Shown one piece after another: positions 26,819-36,025 of a DNA stretch of 64,000 nucleotides. The notes under the pieces are model-generated. The model ran no database searches. It was not told where the DNA came from and saw only the letters and a program-made list of their open reading frames with translations. Numbering within the stretch: position 1 is the first letter of the stretch; every line of letters starts with the position of its first letter. The translations under genes were made by a program, and so were the position numbers. Source of the stretch: Planobispora longispora (lineage in GTDB: Bacteria; Actinomycetota; Actinomycetes; Streptosporangiales; Streptosporangiaceae). The stretch is taken from assembly GCF_016863135.1 (NCBI RefSeq), contig NZ_BOOH01000009.1, positions 1-64,000 of the forward strand. The letters are read 5' to 3'.

Positions 26819-27343
26819 ATGGGTCTCCCCGATCACCACCTGACGGAGGGGGAGCGGCGCATCCGGGCCTTCCACCCCCACTGGAAACGCCTGGTCGTCC
26901 CCCTCCTGGCGCTGCTCCTCATCGTCGCGGCGGCCGTCGCCGCGATGTTCCTCATGCCGTCCTTCCCCTACGAGGGATACGCGCGCGCCGCGGTGGCGGT
27001 GATCGCGGTCGGGCTGCTGGCGGTGTGGTCGCTCGTGCCGTACCTCCAGTGGCGCGCCACCGTGTACGTCCTGACCTCGCACCGGTTCACGATCAGCACG
27101 GGCGTGCTGAGCACCTCCCACGACGACATCCCGATGGGCAAGGTCAACACGGTCAGCGCCGACCAGACCCTGCTGGAGCGGATCCTCGGCTGCGGCACGC
27201 TCATCGTCGAGTCGGCCGGCGAGCGGGGCCGGATCGTCCTGCGCGACATCCCCGACCTCCAGGACGTCCGCGCCGAACTGTTCCGCGCCATCGACGAGGC
27301 CGACGACGGCGACCCGGGCCGCGACGCGCTGGCGTCGCCATGA
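26819..27343 (+). CDS. PH-domain membrane protein
   Basis: A 174-aa protein with two membrane helices at about residues 23-45 and 58-75, then a bacterial PH-like domain (YLQWRATVYVLTSHRFTI start, DIPMGKVNTVSADQ). The start MGLPDHHLTEGER matches the form of actinobacterial homologues; ATG 26810 is 9 nt upstream. Its stop overlaps the cyclase ATG. The birA, PH-domain, cyclase order is, to my knowledge, kept in other actinomycetes. Function unknown. The 178-bp gap before it has TCGGCCGTCCGC-like repeats. Confidence 0.85.
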   Translation: MGLPDHHLTEGERRIRAFHPHWKRLVVPLLALLLIVAAAVAAMFLMPSFPYEGYARAAVAVIAVGLLAVWSLVPYLQWRATVYVLTSHRFTISTGVLSTSHDDIPMGKVNTVSADQTLLERILGCGTLIVESAGERGRIVLRDIPDLQDVRAELFRAIDEADDGDPGRDALASP

Positions 27344-28353
27344 ACACAGGGAAGAAGATGGGCGCTGAGGAAGCGGTGGGGCGGCCGACGGCCGAGGAGA
27401 TCGAGCGGATCTTCGTGGGGCCCGAGCCCCGCTACACCCGGATCGAGGTCGCCGAGCGCTCCGGGGTCCCCCAGGAGCTGACCGAGCGGATCTGGCGGGC
27501 GCTGGGCTTCGCCACGCTGGCCGACGACGCCGTGGCCTTCACCGAGGCCGACATCGACGCGCTGAAGCGGGTGCGGGCGATGATGGAGAGCGGCCTGCTC
27601 GACGAGCAGACGGTCATCCGGATGACCCGGGCGGTCGGCCAGACCACGGCCAGGCTCGCGCAGTGGCAGGCCGAGATCATCGTCGGCGCCAAGCTCGACC
27701 CGGGCCACCCGCCCAGCCCCGCCGACCTGAAGGAGATCATGGCGACCGCCCAGCGGCTCCTGCCCGACTTCGAGATGGTGCTGGCCCACGTCTGGCGCTC
27801 CCAGCTGGCCGCGGCCGGAACCCGGCTGCTGGCGCTGGCCGACATGTCGCAGGAGGCCGTGCCCACCCGGCTGACCCTCGCGGTGGGCTTCGCCGACCTG
27901 GTCTCCTTCACCCGGGTCTCGCGGGAGCTCGACGAGTACGGCCTCGCCGAGCTGGTCGAGGGGTTCGAGTCGCGGGCCGCCGACGTGGTCGCCGCGCACG
28001 GGGGGCGGCTGGTCAAGACGCTCGGCGACGAGGTGCTGTTCACCACGGCCGAGCCCCGTACGGCCGCCGCGATCGCGCTGGAGCTGATCGAGGCCATCAG
28101 GCGGGACGGGCCCGAGGTCAGGGCGGGGCTGGCCTACGGCCCGGTGCTGCCGATGATGGGGGACGTCTTCGGGACCACGGTCAATCTGGCGGCGCGCTTG
28201 ACGGCGGTCGCCCGTCCGGGGACCGTCGTCATCGACGCGGGCATGGCCGACGCCGTCGGGGCGGAACCCGGCTTCGAGACCCACCGCATCCGGCGCAGGC
28301 CGGTCCGGGGGCTGGGGGTCATCCAGCCGTACGTGCTGCGCAGGGCCGAGTGA
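27340..28353 (+). CDS. class III adenylate/guanylate cyclase
   Basis: A 337-aa soluble protein with an N-terminal helical regulatory part (residues 15-160, EIERIFVGPEPRYTRIEVAERSG) and a C-terminal cyclase homology domain. Metal-binding Asp residues sit in VGFADLVSFT and LGDEVLFT, the base-selecting Lys in RLVKTLGDE, and the transition-state Asn/Arg in TTVNLAARL. It therefore looks catalytically complete. The domain order resembles the Streptomyces Cya adenylate cyclase involved in spore germination. ATG 27340 overlaps the upstream stop; ATG 27358 with AGGGA is an alternative. Confidence 0.9.
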   Translation: MNTGKKMGAEEAVGRPTAEEIERIFVGPEPRYTRIEVAERSGVPQELTERIWRALGFATLADDAVAFTEADIDALKRVRAMMESGLLDEQTVIRMTRAVGQTTARLAQWQAEIIVGAKLDPGHPPSPADLKEIMATAQRLLPDFEMVLAHVWRSQLAAAGTRLLALADMSQEAVPTRLTLAVGFADLVSFTRVSRELDEYGLAELVEGFESRAADVVAAHGGRLVKTLGDEVLFTTAEPRTAAAIALELIEAIRRDGPEVRAGLAYGPVLPMMGDVFGTTVNLAARLTAVARPGTVVIDAGMADAVGAEPGFETHRIRRRPVRGLGVIQPYVLRRAE

Positions 28354-28490
28354 GGCCGCGCGGGGTGCGTTGAGAGGGGCCCGAGTGGGTCCGTGCAGGG
28401 CCCGGACGATCCACTTCCCACGGTGACGGGGATCTAACGTTCCGTGTGTCGCAAATGGCCTCGCCGCTGAGCTGCGATTATGTGGCTCAG

Positions 28491-28543
28491 CTCACATAGG
28501 CAAGCCTAACCAAAGTGAGTTACCTTAGGTGTGCCTTACCTAT
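28491..28543. promoter_or_regulatory. DtxR/IdeR-type iron boxes before bfd
   Basis: TTAGGTGTGCCTTACCTAT at 28525-28543 matches the 19-bp iron-box consensus at 14 positions by eye. A weaker box lies at 28491-28509 on the opposite strand, TTAGGCTTGCC at its core. They sit 34-86 nt before the bfd start. Fe-loaded IdeR/DmdR could control bfd-bfr; repression or activation cannot be told from position alone. Confidence 0.65.
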
Positions 28544-28576
28544 GTGCTACTCTTCTTGAGAGGTCCCTTCCTCGCC

Positions 28577-28753
28577 ATGTATGTGTGTGTCTGCCGCGCA
28601 GTGACTGAGAATGAGGTGCACGACTGCATCGCCGCTGGGGCGAAGAGCGCGCGGCAAATCCGCGACACCACCGGCGCCGGAGGCGACTGTGCTTCTTGCG
28701 TGCGCAAGATCTGTGCGATCCTGAAGCGGTCTGAAGAGTTGGCGACCGCATAA
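28577..28753 (+). CDS. bfd: bacterioferritin-associated ferredoxin
   Basis: A 58-aa 2Fe-2S protein with the four expected ligands: C4 and C6 in YVCVCRAVTE, and C38 and C41 in CASC. The fold start and the RDTTGAGGDC region fit Bfd, which delivers electrons to bacterioferritin for iron release. The ATG at 28577 is the family start; GAGAGG lies about 13 nt upstream. It is followed 17 nt later by bfr, its partner. Confidence 0.92.
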   Translation: MYVCVCRAVTENEVHDCIAAGAKSARQIRDTTGAGGDCASCVRKICAILKRSEELATA

Positions 28754-28769
28754 GGCAAGGAGCCCGCCG

Positions 28770-29252
28770 ATGCAGGGCGACAAGCAGATCATCGAATTGC
28801 TCAACGAACAGCTCACCGCCGAGCTGACCGCGATCAACCAGTACTTCCTGCACGCCAAGATGCAGCAGAACTGGGGTTACACCAAGCTTGCGAAGTACAC
28901 CCGCGAAGAGTCCATCGACGAGATGCGCCACGCGGAGAAGCTCACCGACCGGATCCTCTTCCTCGAGGGCCTGCCCAACTACCAGCGCCTGGGCACGCTC
29001 CACATCGGGCAGACCGTCACCGAACAGCTCCGCGCCGACCTCACGGTCGAGCTGGAGGTCGTCAACCGGATCCGGCCGGCGATCGCCATCATGCGCGACA
29101 AGGGTGACATCACCTCCGCCCGGCTCTTCGAGGAGATCCTGGAGGACGAGGAGCACCACATCGACTACCTGGAGACCGAGCTTTCGCTCATCGAGAGCCT
29201 GGGCGAGCAGCTCTACCTCGCCCGGTACGCGGAGCCGCCGTCGGCCTCCTGA
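28770..29252 (+). CDS. bfr: bacterioferritin
   Basis: A 160-aa iron-storage subunit of the 24-mer. The dinuclear ferroxidase centre is complete: E18, E51, H54, E94, E127 and H130. M52 is the axial haem ligand. AAGGAG precedes the ATG. It is co-transcribed with bfd and ends at a strong intrinsic terminator. Confidence 0.96.
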   Translation: MQGDKQIIELLNEQLTAELTAINQYFLHAKMQQNWGYTKLAKYTREESIDEMRHAEKLTDRILFLEGLPNYQRLGTLHIGQTVTEQLRADLTVELEVVNRIRPAIAIMRDKGDITSARLFEEILEDEEHHIDYLETELSLIESLGEQLYLARYAEPPSAS

Positions 29253-29284
29253 GGGGTCTTCCCCACACGCCGAGACACGCCGAG

Positions 29285-29327
29285 ACACGCCCAATCGGAC
29301 ACGGTCCGACTGGGCGTGTTCTTTTTG
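29285..29327 (+). terminator. intrinsic terminator of bfd-bfr
   Basis: A 9+6-bp stem (ACACGCCCA and TCGGAC with one A/C mismatch between) with a 3-nt loop, followed by TTCTTTTT. Confidence 0.9.
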
Positions 29328-29518
29328 TCGATAATGCGATTAGGGCCGTGCTCTTTCGGGGACTCCCGAGGCGGGCGCCGTACCCGCTCCTCGTGAACCG
29401 GTGCGGGATGACTATCCGGGATTTATCAGTGTTTGCCCAGGTCAATAGATAGGTCAACGGCAAGTCAAACCGCGCGCTATGCCGGGGAAACGATCGCTTA
29501 AGGTCCTACTCTCTCAAC

Positions 29519-30187
29519 ATGACCTGCGTACTTCTCGCCGAGGATGACACCTCGATTTCCGAGCCGCTGGCGCGAGCCCTGCGCCGTGAGGGCTATCAGG
29601 TGGAGGTGAGCCCCGACGGCCCGCAAGCCCTGGAGAGGGCTCTGTCGGGTGGCATCGACTTGATCGTTCTTGACCTGGGGCTGCCCGAGATGGACGGCCT
29701 CGAAGTGGCCCGGCGCATCCGGGCCGAGGGGCACGGCACGCCCGTGCTCATCCTCACCGCCCGCGTGGACGAGGTGGACACCGTGGTGGGCCTCGACGCC
29801 GGGGCCGACGACTACGTCACCAAGCCGTTCCGCCTGGCCGAGCTGCTGGCCCGGGTCCGGGCCCTGCTCCGGCGCGGCACCTCCGAGACGCCCGTGGTCC
29901 AGGGCGTGCGCATCGACGCCGACTCCCGCCGCGCGTGGATGGGCGACAAGGAACTGCACCTGACCACCAAGGAGTTCGACCTGCTCCGGGTCCTGGTCCG
30001 GGACGCCGGGAAGGTGGTCACGCGCGAGCAGATCATGCGCGAGGTGTGGGACACCAACTGGTGGGGCTCCACCAAGACCCTGGACATGCACATCTCGTGG
30101 CTGCGCCGCAAGCTCGGCGACGACGCAGCGAAGCCGCGCTACATCACCACGGTTCGAGGGGTCGGCTTCCGTTTCGAACGCGAGTAG
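29519..30187 (+). CDS. OmpR-family response regulator
   Basis: A 222-aa protein. The receiver domain has the acidic pair D9/D10, phospho-acceptor D52, T80 and K102; a winged-helix DNA-binding domain follows (TTKEFDLLRVLVRDAGKVVTREQ, seen in part, to TTVRGVGFRFE). The kinase gene begins 2 nt after its stop, so the pair forms one two-component system. The signal is unknown. Confidence 0.94.
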   Translation: MTCVLLAEDDTSISEPLARALRREGYQVEVSPDGPQALERALSGGIDLIVLDLGLPEMDGLEVARRIRAEGHGTPVLILTARVDEVDTVVGLDAGADDYVTKPFRLAELLARVRALLRRGTSETPVVQGVRIDADSRRAWMGDKELHLTTKEFDLLRVLVRDAGKVVTREQIMREVWDTNWWGSTKTLDMHISWLRRKLGDDAAKPRYITTVRGVGFRFERE

Positions 30188-30189
30188 GG

Positions 30190-31467
30190 ATGCGCCGTCG
30201 TCTGCTCTCCTCCACCCTGCTCGTCGCGGTCATCGCGGTGCTGCTGCTCGGCATCCCGCTGGGCGTGGCGGTCAACCGCCTCATCCAGGAGGAGGCGACC
30301 CAGGAACTCACGGGGGAGGCCAAGAGCCTGGTCGGCGACGTGGAGTACGCCCGGGGGCAGGAGCAGCCGATCGATCCCGAGCAGCTCGCGAAGAAATACC
30401 CCGAGCGCTACATCCAGATCTACGCCAGGGGAATCCCCGACCAGGTGATCACCGTGGGCACCGAGCCCCCCCGGGACCGCTCGCTCAAGGCGGACGCCCA
30501 GTCGGAGAGCGGGGTCTACGTCGTGGTGATCCGGGACAAGACCCAGGTCGAGCAGCAGGTCCACGCTTGGCTCCTGCTCATCCTCGCGCTCGCCGCGGTG
30601 GCCCTCGCGGTGGCGGTGGGGCTCGCCGTCGTGCAGTCGCGCCGGCTGACGCTCCCGCTCCGCGACCTGGCCATGATCGCCGAGCGGCTCGGCTCGGGTG
30701 AGGCCCGGCCGAGCAAGCACCGCTACGGCATCCAGGAGCTCGACCGGGTGGCCGAGGTGCTGGACCGGAGCGCGACCCGGATCGCCGACCTGCTGGCCAG
30801 GGAGCGCGAGTTCGCCACGGACGCCTCCCACCAGCTCCGCACCCCGCTCACCGGCCTGACCATGCGGCTGGAGGAGATCGTCGCGGCCGCGGACGACCCC
30901 GGCGTCGTCAAGGAGGAGGGCGAGGCCGCGATCGTGCAGGCCGAGCGCCTGACCGCGGTGATCGACGAACTGCTCGCCGCCGCCCGGCGGCAGCGCCATG
31001 CCCAGACCGCGGTGGTGGAGCTCGACGCCCTGCTGGACCAGCAGTTCATCGAGTGGGGCCCGGCGTTCTCCCGCGGCGGGCGGAAACTGACGCTGGCCGG
31101 GACGCGCGGGCTCAAGGCGCTGGGCACCAGCGGAGGGATCAGCCAGGTCATCTCCACCCTGCTGGAGAACTCCCTGAAACACGGCGGCGGCCCGGTGACG
31201 GTGACGACGAGCAGCACGGACAAGTCGATCGTGATCGAGGTGGCGGATCAGGGGGACGGCATCCCCGACGACATCGCCCCCCGCGTCTTCGAGCGCAACA
31301 TGAGCGGGGCGGGCGGCACCGGTCTCGGGCTGACCCTCGCGCGGGCGCTGGCCGCCGCCGACGGCGGCCGCCTGGAGCTGGTACGGCCCCGCCCCGCGGC
31401 GTTCGCCGTCTTCCTGCGCCCGGTCGGCGACTCCGGGAGATACCGGGTGGTCAGCGGCCCGGCGTGA
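30190..31467 (+). CDS. membrane sensor histidine kinase
   Basis: A 425-aa kinase with TM helices at 7-29 and 126-148 around an extracytoplasmic sensor of about 95 residues. HAMP follows at 150-200, the H-box has phospho-acceptor H214 (DASHQLRTPL), and an HATPase domain has N-box LLENSLKHG and G-boxes ADQGDGIP and GTGLGLTLA. It partners the response regulator just upstream. The short sensor domain has no obvious cysteine or ligand motif. Confidence 0.93.
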   Translation: MRRRLLSSTLLVAVIAVLLLGIPLGVAVNRLIQEEATQELTGEAKSLVGDVEYARGQEQPIDPEQLAKKYPERYIQIYARGIPDQVITVGTEPPRDRSLKADAQSESGVYVVVIRDKTQVEQQVHAWLLLILALAAVALAVAVGLAVVQSRRLTLPLRDLAMIAERLGSGEARPSKHRYGIQELDRVAEVLDRSATRIADLLAREREFATDASHQLRTPLTGLTMRLEEIVAAADDPGVVKEEGEAAIVQAERLTAVIDELLAAARRQRHAQTAVVELDALLDQQFIEWGPAFSRGGRKLTLAGTRGLKALGTSGGISQVISTLLENSLKHGGGPVTVTTSSTDKSIVIEVADQGDGIPDDIAPRVFERNMSGAGGTGLGLTLARALAAADGGRLELVRPRPAAFAVFLRPVGDSGRYRVVSGPA

Positions 31468-31473
31468 GAGACG

Positions 31474-32004
31474 TCAGCGGACCCTGGTCTCGCCGGGGAG
31501 TTCCTTGGGGATCTCCTCGGTGACGGCCGTGGCGGCGAGGAAGACCCAGCGCTTGTAGGACCAGAACCGGAACAGCGTGCCGAGGGCCGTGCCGACCAGG
31601 AGCGCGACGTTGTAGCTGATCGGGTCTTCCAGGCCGAGGGTGTAGGTCACGAAGCCGATCACCAGCATCGAGATCAGCAGGCCGATGCCGTTGAGCAGGA
31701 AGAACAGGAAGTACTCGCGGGCGAGGCCGCTCTGCTCCCGGTGCCGGAAGGTCCAGTAGCGGTTGCCGAGGTAGGCGAAGGTCGCCGCGATGATCGTGGC
31801 GATGACCTTGGAGGTCAGCGGCCCCCAGCCCCAGCCCCAGCGGAGCAGGTTGGTGGCGCCGAAGTCGATCACGAAGGCGATGGCCCCGATGATCCCGAAT
31901 TTCGCCAGCTCGTGCACCAGGTCGGCGAACCGTTTGTAGGCGTGTCGGAGGAACTGCACGTCTGCTGCACGGTCCTTTCCTGTCGGCTGCGGATCCGCCG
32001 TCAT
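31474..32004 (-). CDS. GtrA-family membrane protein
   Basis: A 176-aa protein with four hydrophobic helices (about residues 34-55, 62-82, 100-122 and 130-150). The sequence FGIIGAIAFVIDFGATNLL and the charged YRYWTF-like loop (GNRYWTFRHRE) are typical of GtrA proteins, which are thought to flip or hold lipid-linked sugars for cell-surface glycosylation. It converges on the kinase gene with a 6-nt gap. Confidence 0.88.
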   Translation of the reverse strand: MTADPQPTGKDRAADVQFLRHAYKRFADLVHELAKFGIIGAIAFVIDFGATNLLRWGWGWGPLTSKVIATIIAATFAYLGNRYWTFRHREQSGLAREYFLFFLLNGIGLLISMLVIGFVTYTLGLEDPISYNVALLVGTALGTLFRFWSYKRWVFLAATAVTEEIPKELPGETRVR

Positions 32005-32248
32005 CCGGTGGATCTCGGGCGTCGCCCTCAGGCTACCGGGGGCCTCCGGGTCGCCGTGCGAGAGCCGGTCGAATCGTTGCGTCGCCGGTGCTCAAGAACA
32101 TTTCTATAAATGTCCCACAACGACGGATAAATCAGGGCATCTGACGTTACCCTGTTCGGGTAGATCGCGGGAAGGCTCGGGGGCTCACCTCTCGCGATCG
32201 GTTCCAGACGGATCGCCGACCAGACGGCCAGAACCCCGGGACCATCGC

Positions 32249-33193
32249 TTGCCTCGCCGATTGATCGCCCTGCTCCTCGGCCTGTGCGCCGCGGCGGGCT
32301 GCGGCGTGCGGAGCGAAGGACGAGCGGTCCCCGAGACCGGGCCGTCCCCGGAGGCATCCGCCCGTACGGTCGAACGCGCGGAGGCGGTCCAGGCGTTCGA
32401 GCTCCTCGGGCAGCTCGACGACGCCTGGCGCGACCGGGACTGCGCGGCGGTCGATCAGCTGACCGCCTGGGCGGAGAATACGCTGGGCGGCCGTGCCTGC
32501 GAGGCAACCCGGAACGGCCGCCCAGCTCCCACCCGCCAGGAATACGCCGACCCGGAGTTCTTCCTGCCCGCCCCGGCCGGGGAGGACCGCTGGTTCGCGG
32601 CCCTGGCGCGCGAACCCCGCCCGGCCTACTTCCTCTTCGTCCACGAGGACGGCCGCTGGCGGCTCGCCGCGGGGCCCATCCCGGCGGAGGGCGACGGGGC
32701 CCCCGAGCCCACCGGCGGCGCCGTACCCTCCGACGACCCCTCCACCGGGGTCAAGGCCCGGCTGGTGCCGCAGCGCTACCTGACCTACCTGACCGATCCC
32801 GCCGGCGTCAGCGGAGTGTCGTTCCCCAAGGGCGACGTCGCCGCGGAGCTGCTCGCGGAGCTGGGCAGGCGGCCCGAGACGGTCCGCCCCGACCGGCTCG
32901 GCACCGACGTCCGGCTGCTCGTCGGCCCGCAGCGCGCGCTGCTGCTGCCGGCCGGGGGCGCGCTGGTGATCCACGCCCTGGAGATCGAGTACCGGCAGCG
33001 GCCGGGGCCCGGCCGGTCCTCCCTCGCCCACCCGATCTACGGCAGGGACGACCTGCGCGGGTTCACCGGGAGCGTCAAGGCCCCCGAGCTGACCGGGACC
33101 GAGATCGTGCTCCTCGTCACCGAGGTCACCGGCAAGGGGAAGACCTCCACCGTCGCCGCCCGCCGCGGCCTGGCCTCCCTGACCGCCGACTGA
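32249..33193 (+). CDS. lipoprotein of unknown function
   Basis: A 314-aa protein with a short lipoprotein signal: MPRRLIALLLGLCAAAGC, acylated Cys18. The start is TTG at 32249 (TTG 32261 is the alternative). Two Cys follow in the first half and a C-terminal half of beta character contains PQRYLTYLTDP and LAHPIYGRDDLRGFTG. No enzyme motif is seen. It stands alone upstream of purK with a 81-bp gap containing a short duplicated TGACCTGACCGCCGAC stretch. Confidence 0.72.
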   Translation: MPRRLIALLLGLCAAAGCGVRSEGRAVPETGPSPEASARTVERAEAVQAFELLGQLDDAWRDRDCAAVDQLTAWAENTLGGRACEATRNGRPAPTRQEYADPEFFLPAPAGEDRWFAALAREPRPAYFLFVHEDGRWRLAAGPIPAEGDGAPEPTGGAVPSDDPSTGVKARLVPQRYLTYLTDPAGVSGVSFPKGDVAAELLAELGRRPETVRPDRLGTDVRLLVGPQRALLLPAGGALVIHALEIEYRQRPGPGRSSLAHPIYGRDDLRGFTGSVKAPELTGTEIVLLVTEVTGKGKTSTVAARRGLASLTAD

Positions 33194-33274
33194 CCTGACC
33201 GCCGACTGACCTGACCGCCGACCGACGGCGACCTCCGGCCGGGGCCGTACCGGGGGGCGGTAAGCTCAGCGGAC

Positions 33275-34435
33275 GTGAGCAGCACTTCTCCGGCCGGTCG
33301 CGCCATCGGCCCCGTCGTCGGCATGATCGGAGCGGGCCAGCTGGCCCGGATGACCCAGCAGGCGGCCATCGCGCTCGGCGTGGAACTGCGGGTGCTGGCC
33401 GAGTCCGCCGGTGACAGCGCGGCCCGGGTGGTCGCCGACGCGCCCCTGGGCGACTACCGCGACCTGGCCGACCTGCGCGAGTTCGCCAAGGGCTGCGACG
33501 CGCTCACCTTCGACCACGAGCACGTGCCCACCGAGCACATCGCCGCGCTGACCGCGGAGGGCCACGCCGTCCGCCCCGGGGCCGAGGCGCTCGTGCACGC
33601 CCAGGACAAGGCCGTGATGCGCGAGCGGCTGACCGCGATCGGCGCGCCCTGCCCGGCCTGGCGGCGGATCACCGCGGCCGCCGAGGTGGAGGGGTTCGCC
33701 GCGGAGCACGGCTGGCCGGTCGTGCTCAAGGCCGTGCGCGGCGGCTACGACGGCCGGGGCGTCTGGGTCTGCCGGTCCGCGGAGGAGGCCGCCGAGGTCC
33801 TCGCGAGCGGGGTGCCGCTGATGGCCGAGGCGTTCGTGCCGTTCGAGCGGGAGCTGGCCGTGCTCGTCGCCCGCTCCCCGCACGGGCAGGGCGTCAGCTA
33901 CCCGGTGGTGGAGACCGTGCAGAAGGACGGCATCTGCGTCGAGGTCCTCGCCCCCGCGCCCGGCCTCGACCCCGAGCGGGCCGCGGTCGCGCAGGGGATC
34001 GCTCTGAAGATCGCCACCGAGCTGGGCGTGACCGGCCTGCTGGCCGTGGAGATGTTCGAGACCTCCACCGGGCTCGTGGTGAACGAGCTGGCCATGCGCC
34101 CGCACAACAGCGGCCACTGGACCATCGACGGCGCCCGGACCTCCCAGTTCGAGCAGCACCTGCGCGCTGTCCTCGACCTCCCGCTCGGCTCGCCCTCGCT
34201 GGCCGCCCCCGTCGTGGTGATGGCCAACCTCCTCGGCGGCGACGATCCGGACGTCTTCTCCCGCTACGAGCACGTCATGGCGCACGACCCGGGGATCAAG
34301 ATTCACTTCTACGGCAAGGACGTACGGCCCGGCCGCAAGATCGGGCACGTCACCGCGCTCGGAACGGACCTCGACGAGGTCCGGGTCCGGGCCCGGCACG
34401 CCGCCGCCTACCTGGCCGACGGCGTCTACGTCTGA
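33275..34435 (+). CDS. purK: N5-carboxyaminoimidazole ribonucleotide synthase
   Basis: A 386-aa ATP-grasp enzyme that carboxylates AIR on N5 with ATP and bicarbonate in de novo purine synthesis. Motifs: GMIGAGQLARM, LTFDHEHVP, LKAVRGGYDGRG with the ATP-lysine, and NELAMRPHNSGHWT. The GTG start at 33275 gives the family length. It works with purE, which lies 195 nt downstream on the same strand. Confidence 0.95.
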   Translation: MSSTSPAGRAIGPVVGMIGAGQLARMTQQAAIALGVELRVLAESAGDSAARVVADAPLGDYRDLADLREFAKGCDALTFDHEHVPTEHIAALTAEGHAVRPGAEALVHAQDKAVMRERLTAIGAPCPAWRRITAAAEVEGFAAEHGWPVVLKAVRGGYDGRGVWVCRSAEEAAEVLASGVPLMAEAFVPFERELAVLVARSPHGQGVSYPVVETVQKDGICVEVLAPAPGLDPERAAVAQGIALKIATELGVTGLLAVEMFETSTGLVVNELAMRPHNSGHWTIDGARTSQFEQHLRAVLDLPLGSPSLAAPVVVMANLLGGDDPDVFSRYEHVMAHDPGIKIHFYGKDVRPGRKIGHVTALGTDLDEVRVRARHAAAYLADGVYV

Positions 34436-34510
34436 CCGCCGCGCCTGATCGCGCGAGGGGCGGCCGGGCACACCGGACGGCCGGAACGCGGGACGATCGC
34501 GGACGGAGGA

Positions 34511-34600
34511 ACGCCCGGGCCCAGCCGGGTACGGCATGAGACGCCCGGGCACACCCGGGCGCGGTAAGAGACGCCCGGGCACACCCGGGCACGGCACGAT
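34511..34600. repeat. three tandem 30-bp repeats between purK and purE
   Basis: Exactly three head-to-tail 30-bp units begin at 34511, 34541 and 34571, each starting ACGCCCGGGC. Units two and three are almost identical (ACACCCGGGC in the middle). Each contains CCCGGG palindromes and so could fold as RNA. Confidence 0.85.
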
Positions 34601-34629
34601 CGGGCGAGGCGCCCGGCGAAGGAGAGCGC

Positions 34630-35133
34630 ATGGCCACCGTCGGCATCGTGATGGGCAGTGACTCCGACTGGCCGGTGATGCGGCTGGCCGCCGAGGCGCT
34701 CGCCGAGTTCGGCGTGGAGTTCGAGGCCGACGTGGTCTCCGCGCACCGCATGCCCCAGGAGATGATCGAGTACGGCGCGCGGGCGGCGGAGCGCGGGCTG
34801 AAGGTGATCATCGCCGGGGCCGGGGGCGCCGCCCACCTGCCCGGGATGCTCGCCTCGGTGACCCCGCTCCCGGTGATCGGCGTGCCCGTCCCGCTGAAGT
34901 ACCTCGACGGCATGGACTCCCTGCTGTCCATCGTCCAGATGCCGGCCGGGGTCCCGGTCGCCACCGTCGCCATCGGCGGCGCCCGCAACGCCGGGCTGCT
35001 GGCCGTACGGATCCTCGCCGCCGCCGACGCGGAGCTGCGGGCGAAGATGGAGGAGTTCCAGGCCGCGCTGCGCGACCAGGCCCACGCCAAGGGCGCCAGG
35101 CTCCGGGAGGAGGCCGCCGGGCTCGGCGGCTGA
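34630..35133 (+). CDS. purE: N5-carboxyaminoimidazole ribonucleotide mutase
   Basis: A 167-aa class I PurE. It moves the carboxylate from N5 to C4 to give CAIR. Signatures: [17 protein letters not shown] with the catalytic His, [12 protein letters not shown] and [15 protein letters not shown] precedes the ATG. It follows purK as in most actinomycetes, but with the tandem repeats in the gap. Confidence 0.95.
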   Translation: MATVGIVMGSDSDWPVMRLAAEALAEFGVEFEADVVSAHRMPQEMIEYGARAAERGLKVIIAGAGGAAHLPGMLASVTPLPVIGVPVPLKYLDGMDSLLSIVQMPAGVPVATVAIGGARNAGLLAVRILAAADAELRAKMEEFQAALRDQAHAKGARLREEAAGLGG

Positions 35134-35384
35134 GCCCGGCGGCCGCACCCGGTTCCCAGGCCCCGCGGCCGTATCCGGTTCCCGGGTCCGGCGGCGGGGT
35201 GCGGCGGCGGGTACGGTCCCGGAGGGGGATGGCCCGGACGGTCCGGCTGGGGTAGTTTCTACGCCCGAACGCCGCCGGATGCCCCGGATGATCTGAGCGC
35301 GGCGAACGTTCCGAACACGGTGAGCGCCACGGACGTTCCGGATGCCACGCACGATTCCGGGCGAGGAGAGCGAAGGAGCCCGCC

Positions 35385-35792
35385 ATGGCCGCGACCCCCG
35401 TGGAGATCCACGAGCGTTACGTCTGGCTCACGATGACGCGCGACGCCGACGCGCTGGCCGAGATGTTCACCCCGGACGGCGTCCTCGAGTCGCCGCTCGT
35501 CCCCGCCGGTCACGTGTTCCCCCGGCGGATGGAGGGGCGAGAAGAGATCCGCAAGGGACTGGCCGCGTACTACGAGCGCCCCCCGACGCGCACCGACCGC
35601 GTGCTGAACGTGGACAGATCCCGCTACGTGCTTCACACCACCGCCGATCCCGACGTGTTCATCGTCGAGATCGACGCCGCCTTCGACGAGCCCGCAGGCG
35701 CCGCGACCGTGTCGCTCCTGAAGATCTTCCGTATGCGGGACGGGAAGATCGCCCTGCTGCGTGACTACTTCGCGCCGGAGGAGGTGGCCTGA
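35385..35792 (+). CDS. SnoaL/NTF2-like protein
   Basis: A 135-aa protein of the NTF2 fold: an N-terminal helix with YVWLTMTRDADALAEMFTPDG, then strands ending in MRDGKIALLRDYF, the usual SnoaL-like ending. AAGGAG lies upstream of the ATG. Members are small-molecule enzymes or binding proteins; no catalytic residues can be assigned. Likely monocistronic. Confidence 0.82.
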   Translation: MAATPVEIHERYVWLTMTRDADALAEMFTPDGVLESPLVPAGHVFPRRMEGREEIRKGLAAYYERPPTRTDRVLNVDRSRYVLHTTADPDVFIVEIDAAFDEPAGAATVSLLKIFRMRDGKIALLRDYFAPEEVA

Positions 35793-36025
35793 GGCGGCGG
35801 AGACCTCTCGCCCGGAGACCCCGCCGTGGCGAACACCGGGGAACGGGGCCGGTGCACCGATACTGTGTATGCCGACTGCGCCGCCGGGAGCATCTCGCCG
35901 GCCCTTCCCGTGGCCCGGCGCAGATCCGCGCCCGCCTCGGGCGGGTCCCGCGTGCTCCGGAGGGTCCCGTGCGGATGCCTGCCCCCGGGTGGCGTGACCG
36001 ATCCGCTGACGAAGGTGGTGGGGAT

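Noticed and set aside
34511-34600. Short CRISPR array
   Set aside because: The three units are contiguous 30-bp tandem repeats without spacers, and no cas genes are in the window.
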